Shown: positions 29,694 through 39,173, numbered from the stretch's first letter. The stretch is DNA of 64,000 nt from Vreelandella aquamarina (GCF_020075495.1 NZ_JABYQT010000008.1:62001-126000); one strand, 5' to 3'. Numbers and translations: made by a program. The notes: generated from the letters alone by a model not told the origin.

Positions 29694-30070
29694 TCGACAG
29701 GCAATCGTATCGTTTCAGGTGCTGCTGCTTGGATCACCGTTCCTTCGGTGCAAGCCTGATTTAAAGTAGGTGTTTTTTTAATCAATATTAAAAATAAAGT
29801 TTAAGTTAAAAGGGCTGAAGGTTTTAATAAACGACTGAAAATAAGGCACTGTTGTTTTTCTTGAAGAAATCGATTCATTTTTGCGAGTTCCTCGGAAAAG
29901 TTGAGTAATGTTTTTACCGACGTGACTAAAGTATCTATTTTTCAAGCCGATAGATACTTACCCCACCCCTACCTATATTGGCGGATCTAGCCCCCTTAGA
30001 TCGATTTAATCCCCAGAGAAGGGATTAAAACGCCAATGACCAATCAATCTGCTAAAAGGCATTCTGTGTA
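29694..30070. other. AT-rich intergenic region before chemoreceptor gene
   Basis: No gene is seen. It holds the sigma-28 promoter at 29927-29953 and, in the resulting 5' leader, a hairpin with 9-bp arms TTTAATCCC (30005-30013) and GGGATTAAA (30021-30029). Confidence 0.6.
29927..29953 (+). promoter_or_regulatory. Sigma-28 (FliA) flagellar promoter
   Basis: TAAAGTAT at 29927-29934, an 11-bp spacer and GCCGATAG at 29946-29953 match the FliA consensus TAAAGTTT-N11-GCCGATAA with three mismatches in 16. It lies 117 bp before the chemoreceptor start, so that gene belongs to the flagellar late regulon. Confidence 0.85.
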
Positions 30071-31756
30071 ATGAATCGACTACTGAATAATATGTCAGTA
30101 AAGACCAGCCTGACGCTGGTACTGGCCATCTTCTCACTTCTGATCATCGTCATTGCGTTTCTTGGTCATCGCGCAGGCGAAGAGGCCAACGAATCGCTTG
30201 GCCAGCTGACGCTTTCTGCAGAACGCACCCGCGACCTCAGCCGCAGTCAGCGGTCCATTGCCTATACCCAGCTTTTCTACGTCAACAGCTTCAACGCGGC
30301 GGCCAGTGGTGACGCCCGGTTGGCAGATGACTACCTGGCGCAGGCACGCTCCAATCAGCAAACGGCCCAGGAGTACCTGGCTCATTTCGAATCGACCAAT
30401 CCGCCCTCTGCGCTTGCTGAAACGGTAATGGCAAGCTTCGCGCAGCTGATACAGCAGGGACTCGTACCGCTTGCCGAGGCGCTGCGCGCAGGAAACGAAG
30501 CGCAGTTCACGGCAGCGCGGGCGGTAACCAGCGACCTGAACCAGCAACTGATCGATAACGTCAGCGCCTATAACGACTACCTGGCGGAGCAGAACGCGCT
30601 GATGGTGGCTGACTACGAAAGCGAAATGAAGATCATCGGGTACATTGACCTGGCGGTGCTGCTGATCGCGGCACTTATCGTGCTGTTGGTGCGAATGGCG
30701 ATCGTAGGCTATATCGTGAAGCCGTTGAATGAGGCGGTCGGGCACTTCGAGCGTATCGCCAGCAACGACCTGTCGGGCAAGGTGCTGGCGCGTGGTCGCA
30801 ACGAGATCGGCAAACTGTTCATTGCCATGCAGCACATGCAAGGTAATCTGGCCGGCACCGTATCGCAGGTGCGTGATAGCAGTGGCTCTATCCATATCGG
30901 GGCGCGCGAGATCGCCAGCGGCAACGCGGATCTTTCCTCGCGTACCGAACAGCAGGCCGCTTCGCTGCAGGAAACGGCGGCCAGCATGGAGCAGCTGACG
31001 GCCACGGTCAGGCAGAATGCCGATAACGCTCGCCAGGCGAGTCAGCTTGCCAATGAAGCCTCGAGCACGGCCACCAGCGGTGGCGAGGTAGTGGAGCAGG
31101 TCATCACTACCATGCAGGGCATCTCGGCAAGCTCTCAGAAAGTGACGGATATCATCAGCGTCATCGACTCCATCGCCTTTCAGACCAATATCCTGGCGCT
31201 CAATGCGTCGGTGGAAGCGGCGCGCGCGGGTGAGCAGGGCCGTGGGTTTGCGGTAGTGGCAAGCGAGGTGCGCAACCTGGCAAGCCGCAGTGCCGAGGCG
31301 GCAAAGGAGATCAAGGCGCTGATCGAGGCATCATCCGTTCAGGTGAAAGAGGGCTCGGCGCTGGTGGAAAACGCGGGTGTCACCATGCGTGATGTGGTGT
31401 CGTCGGTGCGTCGCGTCACCGACATCATGGATGAGATCTCCGCTGCTTCCCAGGAGCAGAGTTCGGGGATCGAACAGGTCAATCAGGCGGTCGCGCAGAT
31501 GGATGAGGTCACCCAGCAGAACGCCTCGCTGGTGCAGCAGGCCTCCTCAGCGGCAAGCTCGCTCGAAGAGCAGGCGGCAAGGCTTGAAAGCGTGGTGGCG
31601 GGCTTCCGCTTGGCGGAAGCCGAGAGTCGTACGCCGCAGCCCTTGGCCTCACCTCGTCAGCAGCCGTCGCCACAGCCTGAGCCAGCGCTGATGCGGCCGG
31701 CTCCACGCCGCCAGGTGGCAACCAGTAGCGCAGAAGAAGAGTGGGAGGCGTTCTAG
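30071..31756 (+). CDS. Methyl-accepting chemotaxis protein with CheR/CheB tether
   Basis: 561 residues. One membrane segment lies at ~12-30 and a second at ~192-212, bounding a ~160-residue periplasmic four-helix-bundle-type sensor. A HAMP domain follows, then the signalling domain with the tip [38 protein letters not shown]. The protein ends EEWEAF, matching the xWxxF pentapeptide that docks CheR and CheB on major receptors. With the sigma-28 promoter this marks it as a flagellar chemotaxis receptor, distinct from the Wsp-like receptor at 56157-58184. The ligand is unknown. Confidence 0.92.
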   Translation: MNRLLNNMSVKTSLTLVLAIFSLLIIVIAFLGHRAGEEANESLGQLTLSAERTRDLSRSQRSIAYTQLFYVNSFNAAASGDARLADDYLAQARSNQQTAQEYLAHFESTNPPSALAETVMASFAQLIQQGLVPLAEALRAGNEAQFTAARAVTSDLNQQLIDNVSAYNDYLAEQNALMVADYESEMKIIGYIDLAVLLIAALIVLLVRMAIVGYIVKPLNEAVGHFERIASNDLSGKVLARGRNEIGKLFIAMQHMQGNLAGTVSQVRDSSGSIHIGAREIASGNADLSSRTEQQAASLQETAASMEQLTATVRQNADNARQASQLANEASSTATSGGEVVEQVITTMQGISASSQKVTDIISVIDSIAFQTNILALNASVEAARAGEQGRGFAVVASEVRNLASRSAEAAKEIKALIEASSVQVKEGSALVENAGVTMRDVVSSVRRVTDIMDEISAASQEQSSGIEQVNQAVAQMDEVTQQNASLVQQASSAASSLEEQAARLESVVAGFRLAEAESRTPQPLASPRQQPSPQPEPALMRPAPRRQVATSSAEEEWEAF

Positions 31757-31765
31757 GCCTCCCAC
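31741..31765. terminator. Hairpin across the chemoreceptor stop codon
   Basis: GTGGGAGGC at 31741-31749 and GCCTCCCAC at 31757-31765 form a perfect 9-bp stem whose loop holds the TAG stop. No T-run follows, so it may only protect the mRNA end. Confidence 0.4.
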
Positions 31766-31792
31766 GGTTACCCGGCGCGCTGGGTTTTGTAT

Positions 31793-31876
31793 TTCTGTGA
31801 ACCCGCTTGGTTCTGTGAACCTGCTTAGTTCTGTGAACCCGCTTAGTTCGATGAACCTGCTTAGTTCGATGAACCC
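31793..31876. repeat. 18-bp tandem repeat, 4.7 copies, carrying a stop codon
   Basis: Units start at 31793, 31811, 31829, 31847 and 31865 (the last partial), with the form TTCTGTGAACCCGCTTGG and small variations (TTCGATGAACC in the units nearest the gene). The final codons and TAA of the minus-strand siderophore-binding protein gene lie in the unit boundary at 31861-31876. Each further unit carries the same in-frame stop on that strand. Confidence 0.9.
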
Positions 31877-32736
31877 AGCGCGGCGGTGACTTCTTCAACC
31901 TGCATGGCCAGACTCTGCAGGCCGCCGCCGGAGAGGTACCAGAGCGCCGGCGTCAGGCTGACCAGGCGCACATCCGACGCACCTGCCTCCGTCAAGTCGT
32001 GCTCGAGGGCTTCCAGGTCGGCAGGTTCGTTGCCAATCGCTGCGCTGCGATCGATGATCAGCACGACGGCGGGGTCGATTTCGCCAATCGCGTCGGCAGA
32101 AAGCGGGGTAAAGGTGCGGCTGCCGTAGGTTTCGGACGTCACGCTATCCGGTATTGCCAGTGTTTCCACGCCCAGCACCTCGTGCACCACCGGATGCTGA
32201 TTGAGGGTCAGATTACCGTCGTTGTGGGTGACCACCAGCGTGCGCGGCGCGTCGCTCAATGCTTCCCGCTGGGCTTCGATCTCGCCATGCAGCGTTTCGA
32301 GGGCCTCTTCGGCGCGTGCTTCTGCGTGCAGGCGGCTGGCAATCTCGCGGACGTTGTCGTCAAAGGCTGCCAGGTAGTCATCGCCCTGTACGCCGGTATT
32401 CAGGGTGGGGGCAACCGTCTCCATCTCCGTTTGCCACTCGCCCTGGCGGCCGGTAAACAGAATCAGGTGCGGCTTGCTGTTGGCCAGTGCGTCGAAGTCC
32501 GGGGAGCGCAAGCCGCCAATATCGGTAATGTCATCCGTGTCATACTGTTCAAGATAGGCCGGCAGGTTGGACTTCGGCACGCCCACCACGCGATCACTCA
32601 AGCCTAATGCATCCAGCGTATCCAGGCCGCCCAGGTCAAACGTGGCGACGCGATCCTCGCCATAAGCGGTCGCGCTGACGGCGCCCAGCAGCAGAGAGGT
32701 GGCCAGTACACGGGTAGTCATGGCAGTGTTTTTCAT
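31861..32736 (-). CDS. Iron-siderophore ABC transporter substrate-binding protein
   Basis: 291 residues from the ATG at 32736 after an AAAGGAG site. Residues 1-26 are a signal peptide (TTRVLATSLLLGAVSATAYG). The mature protein has the helical-backbone binding-protein pattern: ATFDLGGLDTLDALGLSDRVVGVP, ITDIGGLRSPDFDALANSKPHLILF and IDPAVVLIID. This fits the FepB/FatB-type siderophore family (Peripla_BP_2). A Fur-like palindrome lies upstream. No permease or ATPase gene is adjacent, so it must work with a transporter encoded elsewhere. Its last codons run into an 18-bp tandem repeat. Confidence 0.83.
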   Translation of the reverse strand: MKNTAMTTRVLATSLLLGAVSATAYGEDRVATFDLGGLDTLDALGLSDRVVGVPKSNLPAYLEQYDTDDITDIGGLRSPDFDALANSKPHLILFTGRQGEWQTEMETVAPTLNTGVQGDDYLAAFDDNVREIASRLHAEARAEEALETLHGEIEAQREALSDAPRTLVVTHNDGNLTLNQHPVVHEVLGVETLAIPDSVTSETYGSRTFTPLSADAIGEIDPAVVLIIDRSAAIGNEPADLEALEHDLTEAGASDVRLVSLTPALWYLSGGGLQSLAMQVEEVTAALGSSN

Positions 32737-32764
32737 AGCGACTCCTTTCATGAGAAAATGTTTT

Positions 32765-32785
32765 ATATGAGATATCTTCTCATAT
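32765..32785. promoter_or_regulatory. Fur-like palindrome before siderophore-binding gene
   Basis: ATATGAGA (32765-32772) and TCTCATAT (32778-32785) form a perfect inverted repeat with a 5-bp centre, 29 bp before the start codon. AT-rich TGAGA/TCTCA dyads in this position resemble Fur boxes, and the gene product fits iron control. Confidence 0.5.
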
Positions 32786-33009
32786 TCTAAGATTAAATGC
32801 CCTTTGTCGCCAAGTGCTTCAGGAACAATGTGTTGCATGATGCTGTTTGCGAGGCAGGTGAGGAGACTGCGCCTGGTGCGGCGCTTTTTCTGGAAGGGGC
32901 TAGAACATGCCGGTCTAAAACCCGCGCAAGGGTGGTGGGCCATAGGGCTACCGTGATCGATAGCAGCGAGCGCGGGGCGGGGCGAACAGGAGATTGGTCA
33001 GCTGGCGCT

Positions 33010-34041
33010 CTACGCCTCGCTTGGCAGCAGTGCCCTGCGCCTCAACTGCTCGGCCAGGGCAGAGGCATCCGGCACGCTGGCGACCAGGGTATCGGGAAGA
33101 ATGACTTCCAGGCGGGAGTCCTGGCGCCAGGCGCTGCTTTCGAATGTCAGCGCTCCATCGGCGCGGTTGAGCCGTTGCCAGCCGCTGGAGGTATGAAACA
33201 CCCCCTTGATGCGTGCGCTGCCGGGAAGCTCGCTCAGCACGTGGGCCAACTGGTCCAGGTCGAAATGCTCGGCAGGGTGCCAGCGCAAGCCGAGGCTTGT
33301 GTAGCCAAGCGCGGTGCCGGTTTCTTTTTGTACGCTGCCGCGGGGCGGTGGAGCGTCAAAAAAGCTGCCTTCGAGGCTGGGCGGGGCGTTCAGCGTGCGG
33401 TGCGCATCGGGCACGGCAAGCTCTCCCGCCTGGCTGTGGCCGCTGCCGGTCAGGCGTTCGAGCGGCAGTTCACCATTGGCAACCGGTTCGATCCACTTGG
33501 GGGGCGGCCATAGCGCTTCGGCAAACTGCTGGGCGGCCTGGCGCTGGGCAGGTGTTGCGTGATCGAGCATGGTCAGCGCCACCGCATCGGCAATGGCCAG
33601 CTGGTCCTGAAAGGTTTCATGAGTGCGGGCGCGCTCGTCTTCCAGGCGCCGCGGGTCCAGGGTGGCGATGATGTCGCGCACCTCCACCACCTCGGCAAAC
33701 GCCTCGCCGCGCAGCAGGTCCAGGAGTCCTGCTGGATGGCCAAGGCCCGAAGGCTCGATGATCACGCGGTCGGGCTTGCTGCGCGCGAGCAGATTGACCA
33801 GCGCCGCCTGAAGCACGAAAGCGAGCTGGCAGCACAGGCAGCCGCCGGGCAAGCCCTTGATCACCACGTCGTCACGGCTTTCGAACATGGCCTGATCGAT
33901 CCCGATCTGGCCGAACTCGTTGACCAGCACGGCCCATTTTTCATCCACAGGCTTTTGCTTGATCAGGCTGTGAATAAGCGTGGTCTTGCCGCTGCCCAGA
34001 AACCCGGTGACGATATGCACCGGCACTTTTACGCCAGCCAC
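33010..34041 (-). CDS. CobW/G3E family GTPase metallochaperone
   Basis: 343 residues starting at GTG. The P-loop is VTGFLGSGKTTLIHSL, followed by VNEFGQIGIDQ and the metal-binding GGCLCC motif of COG0523 proteins, then the IIEPSGLGHPA segment. The CobW C-terminal domain is present (LAHVLSELPGSARIKGVFHTSSGW). G3E GTPases load or deliver metal ions such as zinc, cobalt or nickel. It is one base after moaA at the end of the fdhD-mobA-moeA-moaA operon, which suggests a role in metal supply or assembly for the molybdoenzyme. The metal cannot be deduced. Confidence 0.85.
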   Translation of the reverse strand: MAGVKVPVHIVTGFLGSGKTTLIHSLIKQKPVDEKWAVLVNEFGQIGIDQAMFESRDDVVIKGLPGGCLCCQLAFVLQAALVNLLARSKPDRVIIEPSGLGHPAGLLDLLRGEAFAEVVEVRDIIATLDPRRLEDERARTHETFQDQLAIADAVALTMLDHATPAQRQAAQQFAEALWPPPKWIEPVANGELPLERLTGSGHSQAGELAVPDAHRTLNAPPSLEGSFFDAPPPRGSVQKETGTALGYTSLGLRWHPAEHFDLDQLAHVLSELPGSARIKGVFHTSSGWQRLNRADGALTFESSAWRQDSRLEVILPDTLVASVPDASALAEQLRRRALLPSEA

Positions 34042-34042
34042 G

Positions 34043-35035
34043 CTAACCCCCGGTCATGTTCATGAAACGCACGACCTGCACGTCGCCATCGGTAGTGAAG
34101 TGGTGGCGCTCGGGCTTGAGGGGCAGAGCATCGATGATGGCCTGCTTGAGCCGCTGCATGTCGCCTGGGTAACGGCGCAGCACGGCACGCAGGTCTACCG
34201 AGTGTTCGTTGCCCAGGCAGAGCAGCAGGCGGCCCTCGACGGTCACCCGCACGCGATTGCAGGACTCGCAGAAGTTGTGGCTATGGGGCGATATGAAACC
34301 TATCCGGCTGTCGCTGTCGGCCATTTTGAAATAGCGCGACGGGCCGGGGGTGGTTTCCGTGGTCGGCAGCAACGGGTAGCGCTGCTCGATCACGGCCTGC
34401 ACGTCATCGCTTGAGTAGAAGGTTTCGGCGCGGGAGTGGTCCGACACATCGCCAAGCGGCATCTCTTCGATGAAGCTGATATCCAGCCCTTCATTGCGGG
34501 CAAACTCGACCAGGTCCAGCACCTCATCCTCGTTGCGGCCCTTGAGGATCACCGCGTTGAGCTTGATGCGCTGGAAACCGGCTTCCTTGGCGGCGTGGAT
34601 ACCATCGATCACCTTGGCCAGATCGCCGGTGCGGGTAAGCTGCTTGAAGCGTGCCGGGTCGAGCGAATCCAGACTGATGTTGAGCCGCCGCAGCCCGCCT
34701 TCGTAAAGCCGCCTGGCATGCTTGCGCAGGCCCGCCCCATTGGTGGTCATGGTGAAGTCGTTCAGCCCGGGCAGGGCGCCGATCTCATCGACCAGCTGCT
34801 CGATACCGCCACGTACCAGCGGCTCGCCCCCGGTAAGGCGGATCTTCTCGACGCCCATCTCGGTAAAGGCGCGGGCAATCTGACCGATCTCTTCCAGAGT
34901 GAGCACCTGCGCGCGGGGCAGAAACGTCATCTCCTCGCTCATGCAGTACACGCAGCGAAAGTCGCAGCGGTCGGTCACCGAAATACGCACATAGCTTACG
35001 CGTCGGCCAAAATCATCTATCAACTGTTCGGTCAT
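34043..35035 (-). CDS. moaA: GTP 3',8-cyclase MoaA
   Basis: 330 residues. The start at 35035 is chosen because its ATG overlaps the moeA stop as ATGA, the same arrangement as the two upstream junctions; an ATG at 35041 is also in frame. The radical SAM motif is CDFRCVYC, with [10 protein letters not shown]. The second iron-sulphur site has [11 protein letters not shown] and a later cysteine in LLLCLGN, and the protein ends in GG as MoaA must. It converts GTP to 3',8-cyclo-dihydro-GTP, the first step of molybdopterin synthesis. MoaC, MoaD and MoaE are not in the window. Confidence 0.95.
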   Translation of the reverse strand: MTEQLIDDFGRRVSYVRISVTDRCDFRCVYCMSEEMTFLPRAQVLTLEEIGQIARAFTEMGVEKIRLTGGEPLVRGGIEQLVDEIGALPGLNDFTMTTNGAGLRKHARRLYEGGLRRLNISLDSLDPARFKQLTRTGDLAKVIDGIHAAKEAGFQRIKLNAVILKGRNEDEVLDLVEFARNEGLDISFIEEMPLGDVSDHSRAETFYSSDDVQAVIEQRYPLLPTTETTPGPSRYFKMADSDSRIGFISPHSHNFCESCNRVRVTVEGRLLLCLGNEHSVDLRAVLRRYPGDMQRLKQAIIDALPLKPERHHFTTDGDVQVVRFMNMTGG

Positions 35036-36279
35036 GGCCATCTCGCTAGTGGTTGAATGCAGACTGCCTCGCCGGGTTGAGCGCCTGGCTGGTCGTCGCC
35101 TAGCTCAATCAGGCAGTTGGCAGCCACCATCGAGGTCAGGATGCCGGAGCCCTGGGCGCCGGTGTCACGCACATGCAGCACGCCCTGCGCGTCACAGCGA
35201 TACACGCCGCGCAGAAAATCGGTGCGTGCAAGGCGGCTTTTGAGCGCGGTTTCGGCAATCGCCGTCAGGCGGCGGGGTAGTGAAGGCGCCTGGCCTTCCA
35301 GGGCGCGTAAAAGCGGCACGACAAACTGGCTGAAGGTTACCATGACCGCCACCGGATTGCCGGGCAGGCCAACAAAGGGCGTCTGCTGCTCGCCAATCAG
35401 GCCACAGGCCATCGGCCGTCCGGGACGCAGCGCCACGCGCCAGAAGGCGAGCTGACCCATTGACTGGAGCGCCTGGCGGGTGAAGTCGGCTTGGCCGACA
35501 GAGACGCCGCCGCTGGTAATCACCAGATCGCTTTGTCGGGCGGCATCTTCCAGCGCCTGCTGAATGGCGTTGGGGTCATCGGGCAGGATACCGATGTCGA
35601 TCACCTCGGCGCCCTGCTCGGTCAAAAGGCCCGTCAAGGTGAAGCGGTTGGCGTCGTAGATGGCGCTTGGAGGCAGTGCTTTCCCTGGCGCGGTCACTTC
35701 GTTGCCGGTGGAGAAGATCGCGACCCGCGCGCGGGCGGTAACGCTCACCTCGGCGTAGCCCAGTGATGCGATCAGCCCCATGGCGGCGGCGTCCAGGCGG
35801 GTGCCGGCGGCAAGGGCCACGCTGCCGGCGCGGATGTCTTCTCCGGCCTGACGGATATGCTGGCCGCGCTTGATCCGCTCCGGCGCATTGATCGTGACAT
35901 GGTCAGCCTGCTCGTCGAGCTGCTCGCGCATGATCACGGTGTCGGTACCTTCCGGCAGCGGGGCGCCGGTGGTGATGCGCACGCACTGCCCGGCGGGAAC
36001 CGGCCCGGCAAACGCCTGGCCGGCGAACGCTTCACCGGCCACCGACCAGCGGGTATCCCGCGTATCGGGCCAGGCCAGGGCCACGCCGTCCATGGCCGCG
36101 TTGGTCTGCTGGGGCACGTTGATCGGCGCGGTGACGTCTGCTGCCAGACGCCGGCCATGGGCCTTTTCCAGCGGCACGCTTTCACTTCCCGTGGTGCGGG
36201 TTACCAGCGTCATCAGCGCGGTCATGGCCTCATTGACGCTGAGCATGGTTTCGCCCAGCTCAAAACAGGAAAGCGTCAT
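35032..36279 (-). CDS. moeA: Molybdopterin molybdenumtransferase MoeA, first copy
   Basis: 415 residues from the ATG at 36279, which overlaps the mobA stop (ATGA) and has AAGGAGATG upstream. MoeA marks are NAAMDGVAL near the start, [44 protein letters not shown] and GLPGNPVAV. It inserts molybdate into adenylylated molybdopterin in the cytoplasm. A second, diverged copy lies at 47389-48594. This one is in the fdhD operon and so probably serves formate dehydrogenase. Confidence 0.93.
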   Translation of the reverse strand: MTLSCFELGETMLSVNEAMTALMTLVTRTTGSESVPLEKAHGRRLAADVTAPINVPQQTNAAMDGVALAWPDTRDTRWSVAGEAFAGQAFAGPVPAGQCVRITTGAPLPEGTDTVIMREQLDEQADHVTINAPERIKRGQHIRQAGEDIRAGSVALAAGTRLDAAAMGLIASLGYAEVSVTARARVAIFSTGNEVTAPGKALPPSAIYDANRFTLTGLLTEQGAEVIDIGILPDDPNAIQQALEDAARQSDLVITSGGVSVGQADFTRQALQSMGQLAFWRVALRPGRPMACGLIGEQQTPFVGLPGNPVAVMVTFSQFVVPLLRALEGQAPSLPRRLTAIAETALKSRLARTDFLRGVYRCDAQGVLHVRDTGAQGSGILTSMVAANCLIELGDDQPGAQPGEAVCIQPLARWP

Positions 36280-36881
36280 GGCATCTCCTTGGCGCCCATA
36301 AGCGTCTGCTCCAGGCGGTGCTTCTCTTCTTCGGTGTTCAGGTTGGCAAAGGCCTCGGGGCAGTCGGACATATCGATCTGGCACCAGGCGTGGCGCGCGT
36401 ACCAACGGTCGATCTTGCGCTCGCCCTCGGCCAGAGCGGTGGCCAGGTCGTCGGCAAGCGTCGTGCGCAGCAGGGCTACCACCGGGTGCAGGCGCTCACC
36501 GTCATGGGCAACGCCGATATCGTGCTCGCCAATGCCTGCCACCATGCGTGCCACCAGGTCCCGGGGCAGCGCAGGGGAGTCGCAGGGGGCAACCAGCAGC
36601 CAGGGCGTGCTGGCCGCCCGCAGACCGCTGTAGATGCCCATCAACGGCCCCTTGAAGCCCTCTTCGACATCGCTGATCACGCGCGCGCCCAGCAGGGCGT
36701 AACCGTCCAGATGGCGGTTGGCATTGATCAGAAGCTCATTTACCTGACCTTCGAAACGCTGCATGACGTGGGTCACCAGCGGCAGACCGGCAAAGGGCAC
36801 GAGTCCCTTGTCGCGCCCGCCCATGCGGCGGCCTTCGCCGCCGGCGAGCACCAGGCCGGTAATGGAGTGAGCGGGAATCAT
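36276..36881 (-). CDS. mobA: Molybdenum cofactor guanylyltransferase MobA
   Basis: 201 residues with the nucleotide-binding LVLAGGEGRRMGGRDKGL start, the GPLMGIYSGLRAA segment and the VAPCDSPALPRDL metal site. It transfers GMP from GTP to Mo-molybdopterin, giving the bis-MGD cofactor used by DMSO-reductase-family enzymes such as the formate dehydrogenase encoded at 41825-44677. An AAGGAGGC site precedes it, and its ATG overlaps the fdhD stop. Confidence 0.93.
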   Translation of the reverse strand: MIPAHSITGLVLAGGEGRRMGGRDKGLVPFAGLPLVTHVMQRFEGQVNELLINANRHLDGYALLGARVISDVEEGFKGPLMGIYSGLRAASTPWLLVAPCDSPALPRDLVARMVAGIGEHDIGVAHDGERLHPVVALLRTTLADDLATALAEGERKIDRWYARHAWCQIDMSDCPEAFANLNTEEEKHRLEQTLMGAKEMP

Positions 36882-37735
36882 ACGCCTGCCTCCTTGGAGG
36901 TTCTGGCCGCAGGCGGCCGGGGTGGAGGGCTATCAAGCGTCAGCCGGGCGCCGGCGTTGATGGCCTGGAACTGCTTGCCCTTGGCTCGGGCGATCAGCAT
37001 GACCCCGAAGCGCTCGGCAAGTTCCACGCCTTTCTGGGTTACGCCGGAGCGCGATACCAGCACGCTGATGCCCATCTGCGCCACTTTCAGCACCATCTCG
37101 GAGGTCAGGCGCCCGGTGGTGTAGAAAATATCCGCATCACTGCTTGCCGCCTGGGCCAGCCACTGGCGCCCGGCGAGCGTATCCACGGCGTTATGGCGGC
37201 CTACGTCTTCCACGAAATCGAGCACTGCTGTCTGGTGGCACAGCGCACAGCCATGTACGGCGCCCGCGTTTTTATAGGTATCATTATACGCGTTCAGATT
37301 AGTGAGCAGTTGATAGAGGTCAGATTGAGCAAGCGTCGTGGCGGGCAGGGCGGCCAAGGCGGTCTGCTCGAGCAGATTGCCAAACACGGTACCCTGGCCA
37401 CAGCCGGTAGTGACGGTCCGGTGGCCCAGGCGGGCTTCGAGGTCATCGGGCAGGCGCTGGGTTACCACCACCGCCGACTCGACCTCCCAGTCCACCTGCA
37501 CGGCGAGCAGGTCGTCGGCGGCACGAAGCAGTCCCTGGTTGCGCAGGTAGCCGACCACCAAGGCTTCCGGGGCATCGCCAAGGGTCATGAGCGTAACGAT
37601 TTCACGCTTGTTGAGGTAGACCGTCAGGGCGCGTTCGGCGGCAATGGATTGCTGGCGTATCTCGCCGTAGGCGTCCATGATGTCAATGGTGGTAGTGGCC
37701 GGCAAGCGGGCACGGCTTAACTGAAGGGCGGGCAT
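36878..37735 (-). CDS. fdhD: Formate dehydrogenase accessory sulfurtransferase FdhD
   Basis: About 285 residues from the ATG at 37735 (a GAGGA site precedes; a TTG at 37741 is the alternative). Family features are the NKREIVTLMTLGDAPEALVVGYL start, TTGCGQG, VHGCALC with the CxxC pair, EDVGRHNAVD and TTGRLTSEMVLK. FdhD passes sulphur from IscS to the Mo-bis-MGD cofactor of formate dehydrogenase and is needed for its activity. It heads the minus-strand cofactor operon and diverges from the plus-strand formate dehydrogenase genes. Confidence 0.95.
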   Translation of the reverse strand: MPALQLSRARLPATTTIDIMDAYGEIRQQSIAAERALTVYLNKREIVTLMTLGDAPEALVVGYLRNQGLLRAADDLLAVQVDWEVESAVVVTQRLPDDLEARLGHRTVTTGCGQGTVFGNLLEQTALAALPATTLAQSDLYQLLTNLNAYNDTYKNAGAVHGCALCHQTAVLDFVEDVGRHNAVDTLAGRQWLAQAASSDADIFYTTGRLTSEMVLKVAQMGISVLVSRSGVTQKGVELAERFGVMLIARAKGKQFQAINAGARLTLDSPPPRPPAARTSKEAGV

Positions 37736-37867
37736 CCGCAATCCTCGCTGGTCACTGGTCAGGCGCTGCTATGGATGAATGAGCAATAGTAGAGTAAAAC
37801 ACGCCCTGTTGACGATGATGGCGTTCAAGAGGCTTACTTGTCTACCCGTTCAAGGTGTTCACCTCCC

Positions 37868-38308
37868 ATGCACGATAATTTACGCACGCTCAGCGTGACC
37901 CTGGCCGCCGAGCCCAAGCAGATGAAGGGCTTTACGCTCACTCAGTGGCGGATTGCTCAACTGACGCCGGGCGAGCAGGGGGATTACCCGCTGGGCCTTC
38001 AGCTTACCATGACCGAGCGTGCCGCCTACCGCTTCAACCTGAGTTCCACGTCGCCCAGACTGTTCGTGCGCGCCGGCTTCACCGGCCAGGCCCCAAGGCC
38101 CGATGCGATTACCGCCAGTCAGGACGTCGCGGCAGGCTGGCTCGACGGCGAGCAGCAGGTGTTTGAAAGCCCCATGCCGGTGGCCATTCAGGTATGGCTA
38201 GAGAGTTATCTGGCACGCCACGGCGAAGCCCCGGTACAGGGGCGCAAGAAAAAGCGCAAGGGCGCCGGGCGGGCACAGCCCACGCCCGGCCAGGAGCCGC
38301 CCCCGTGA
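37868..38308 (+). CDS. DUF3305 protein of formate dehydrogenase loci
   Basis: About 146 residues from the ATG at 37868, chosen as the start of the conserved part; an earlier in-frame start at 37838 lacks support. The SVTLAAEPKQMKGFTLTQWRI and YRFNLSSTSPRLFVRAG pattern fits DUF3305, found beside formate dehydrogenase operons. The tail is lysine-rich then proline-rich (GRKKKRKG). Its function is unknown; co-occurrence suggests maturation. Its stop overlaps the GTG start of the DUF3306 gene. Confidence 0.7.
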   Translation: MHDNLRTLSVTLAAEPKQMKGFTLTQWRIAQLTPGEQGDYPLGLQLTMTERAAYRFNLSSTSPRLFVRAGFTGQAPRPDAITASQDVAAGWLDGEQQVFESPMPVAIQVWLESYLARHGEAPVQGRKKKRKGAGRAQPTPGQEPPP

Positions 38309-38925
38309 GTCGCTGGGAGCGCTGGTCGCAGCGCAAGCGCGGTGTCGAGAGTCGCGAGGCCACCTCAGCACCGGAGGTTGACGACACCCCGGCGCAAGGC
38401 GTTGAAACCCAGGCCCCTGAGTCGCCCCAGGCAGCACCCGACGCCGGTACGCCTAGCTCCATCGAGTCTGACGCACCGGCGCCGGGCAGCCTCGATGACA
38501 GCCTGCCCGACCCTGATCTTCTGCCGGCCGGAAGCGATTTCAGCATCTTCATGGCGTCCGGGGTGAGTACGGCGCTGCGTCGGCGGGCGCTGAAGCGGCT
38601 ATGGGCGACCGGCAACTATAATGTCAGAGACGGCCTGGACGACTACGACGCGGATTATCGCCAGCAGCTCAAGCCCATGACCGATGGGTTGGCAGACAAG
38701 CTGCGTCGCTGGACGCACAAGGCGCAAGAAGCGCTGGATTCGTCTGATCATGACGAAACACGCGAACCGTCAGACGCGCCCCGTGAGGAGCCGGGCGATG
38801 ACGCAAATACTTGCACTCAGCCAACGAACGCTATAGAAAGGGCCGATTCTGGAGAAAGTGCTGATAAACTTAGTGCTGTTGGGCATAAACCTGTCCGCCA
38901 TGACGGCACCGACAGCGCTGACTAA
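38305..38925 (+). CDS. DUF3306 protein of formate dehydrogenase loci
   Basis: 206 residues from the GTG at 38305, overlapping the DUF3305 stop as GTGA. The start SRWERWSQRKR and the core DFSIFMASGVSTALRRRALKRLWATGNYNVRDGLDDYDADY are the DUF3306 pattern. The flanks are acidic and low in complexity. The family goes with DUF3305 and formate dehydrogenase, and no function is established. The two proteins probably act together. Confidence 0.75.
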   Translation: MSRWERWSQRKRGVESREATSAPEVDDTPAQGVETQAPESPQAAPDAGTPSSIESDAPAPGSLDDSLPDPDLLPAGSDFSIFMASGVSTALRRRALKRLWATGNYNVRDGLDDYDADYRQQLKPMTDGLADKLRRWTHKAQEALDSSDHDETREPSDAPREEPGDDANTCTQPTNAIERADSGESADKLSAVGHKPVRHDGTDSAD

Positions 38926-39034
38926 AAAATAGCCCTGAATCCGATGCCGCCACCGCGCAATAAGTGCTAATAAGCGCCAAAGCGTTGGCTAATCGGACAT
39001 ACGGGCAAGCGGCCCGGGGCGTATTATTGCTCTA

Positions 39035-39080
39035 TGTTTAAAGAACCTGTGTTTAAAGAACCTATGTTCAAAGTTTAAAG
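39035..39080. repeat. 15-bp direct repeats upstream of the ferredoxin gene
   Basis: TGTTTAAAGAACCT occurs at 39035-39048 and 39050-39063, and a degenerate third copy (TGTTCAAAGTTTAAAG) follows from 39065. They lie about 95-140 bp before the start at 39174, in a 248-bp gap. They might be regulator sites or simple slippage. Confidence 0.6.
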
Positions 39081-39173
39081 AAAAAGGCATGGAAGCCGAA
39101 AACCAAGAGAAGCAGAAACTAAAAAATAGCGCACTAGATGCTAACTAGCATGACCTCTTGACCGTGAGAATGC

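Noticed and set aside
31509..31898. Minus-strand frame with repeated VHRTK units
   Set aside because: It is the 18-bp tandem repeat read in another frame, joined to the antisense of the chemoreceptor.
39011..39032. Possible sigma-54 promoter before the ferredoxin gene
   Set aside because: GG and TTGC have the right distance, but most of the rest of the -24/-12 consensus is missing.
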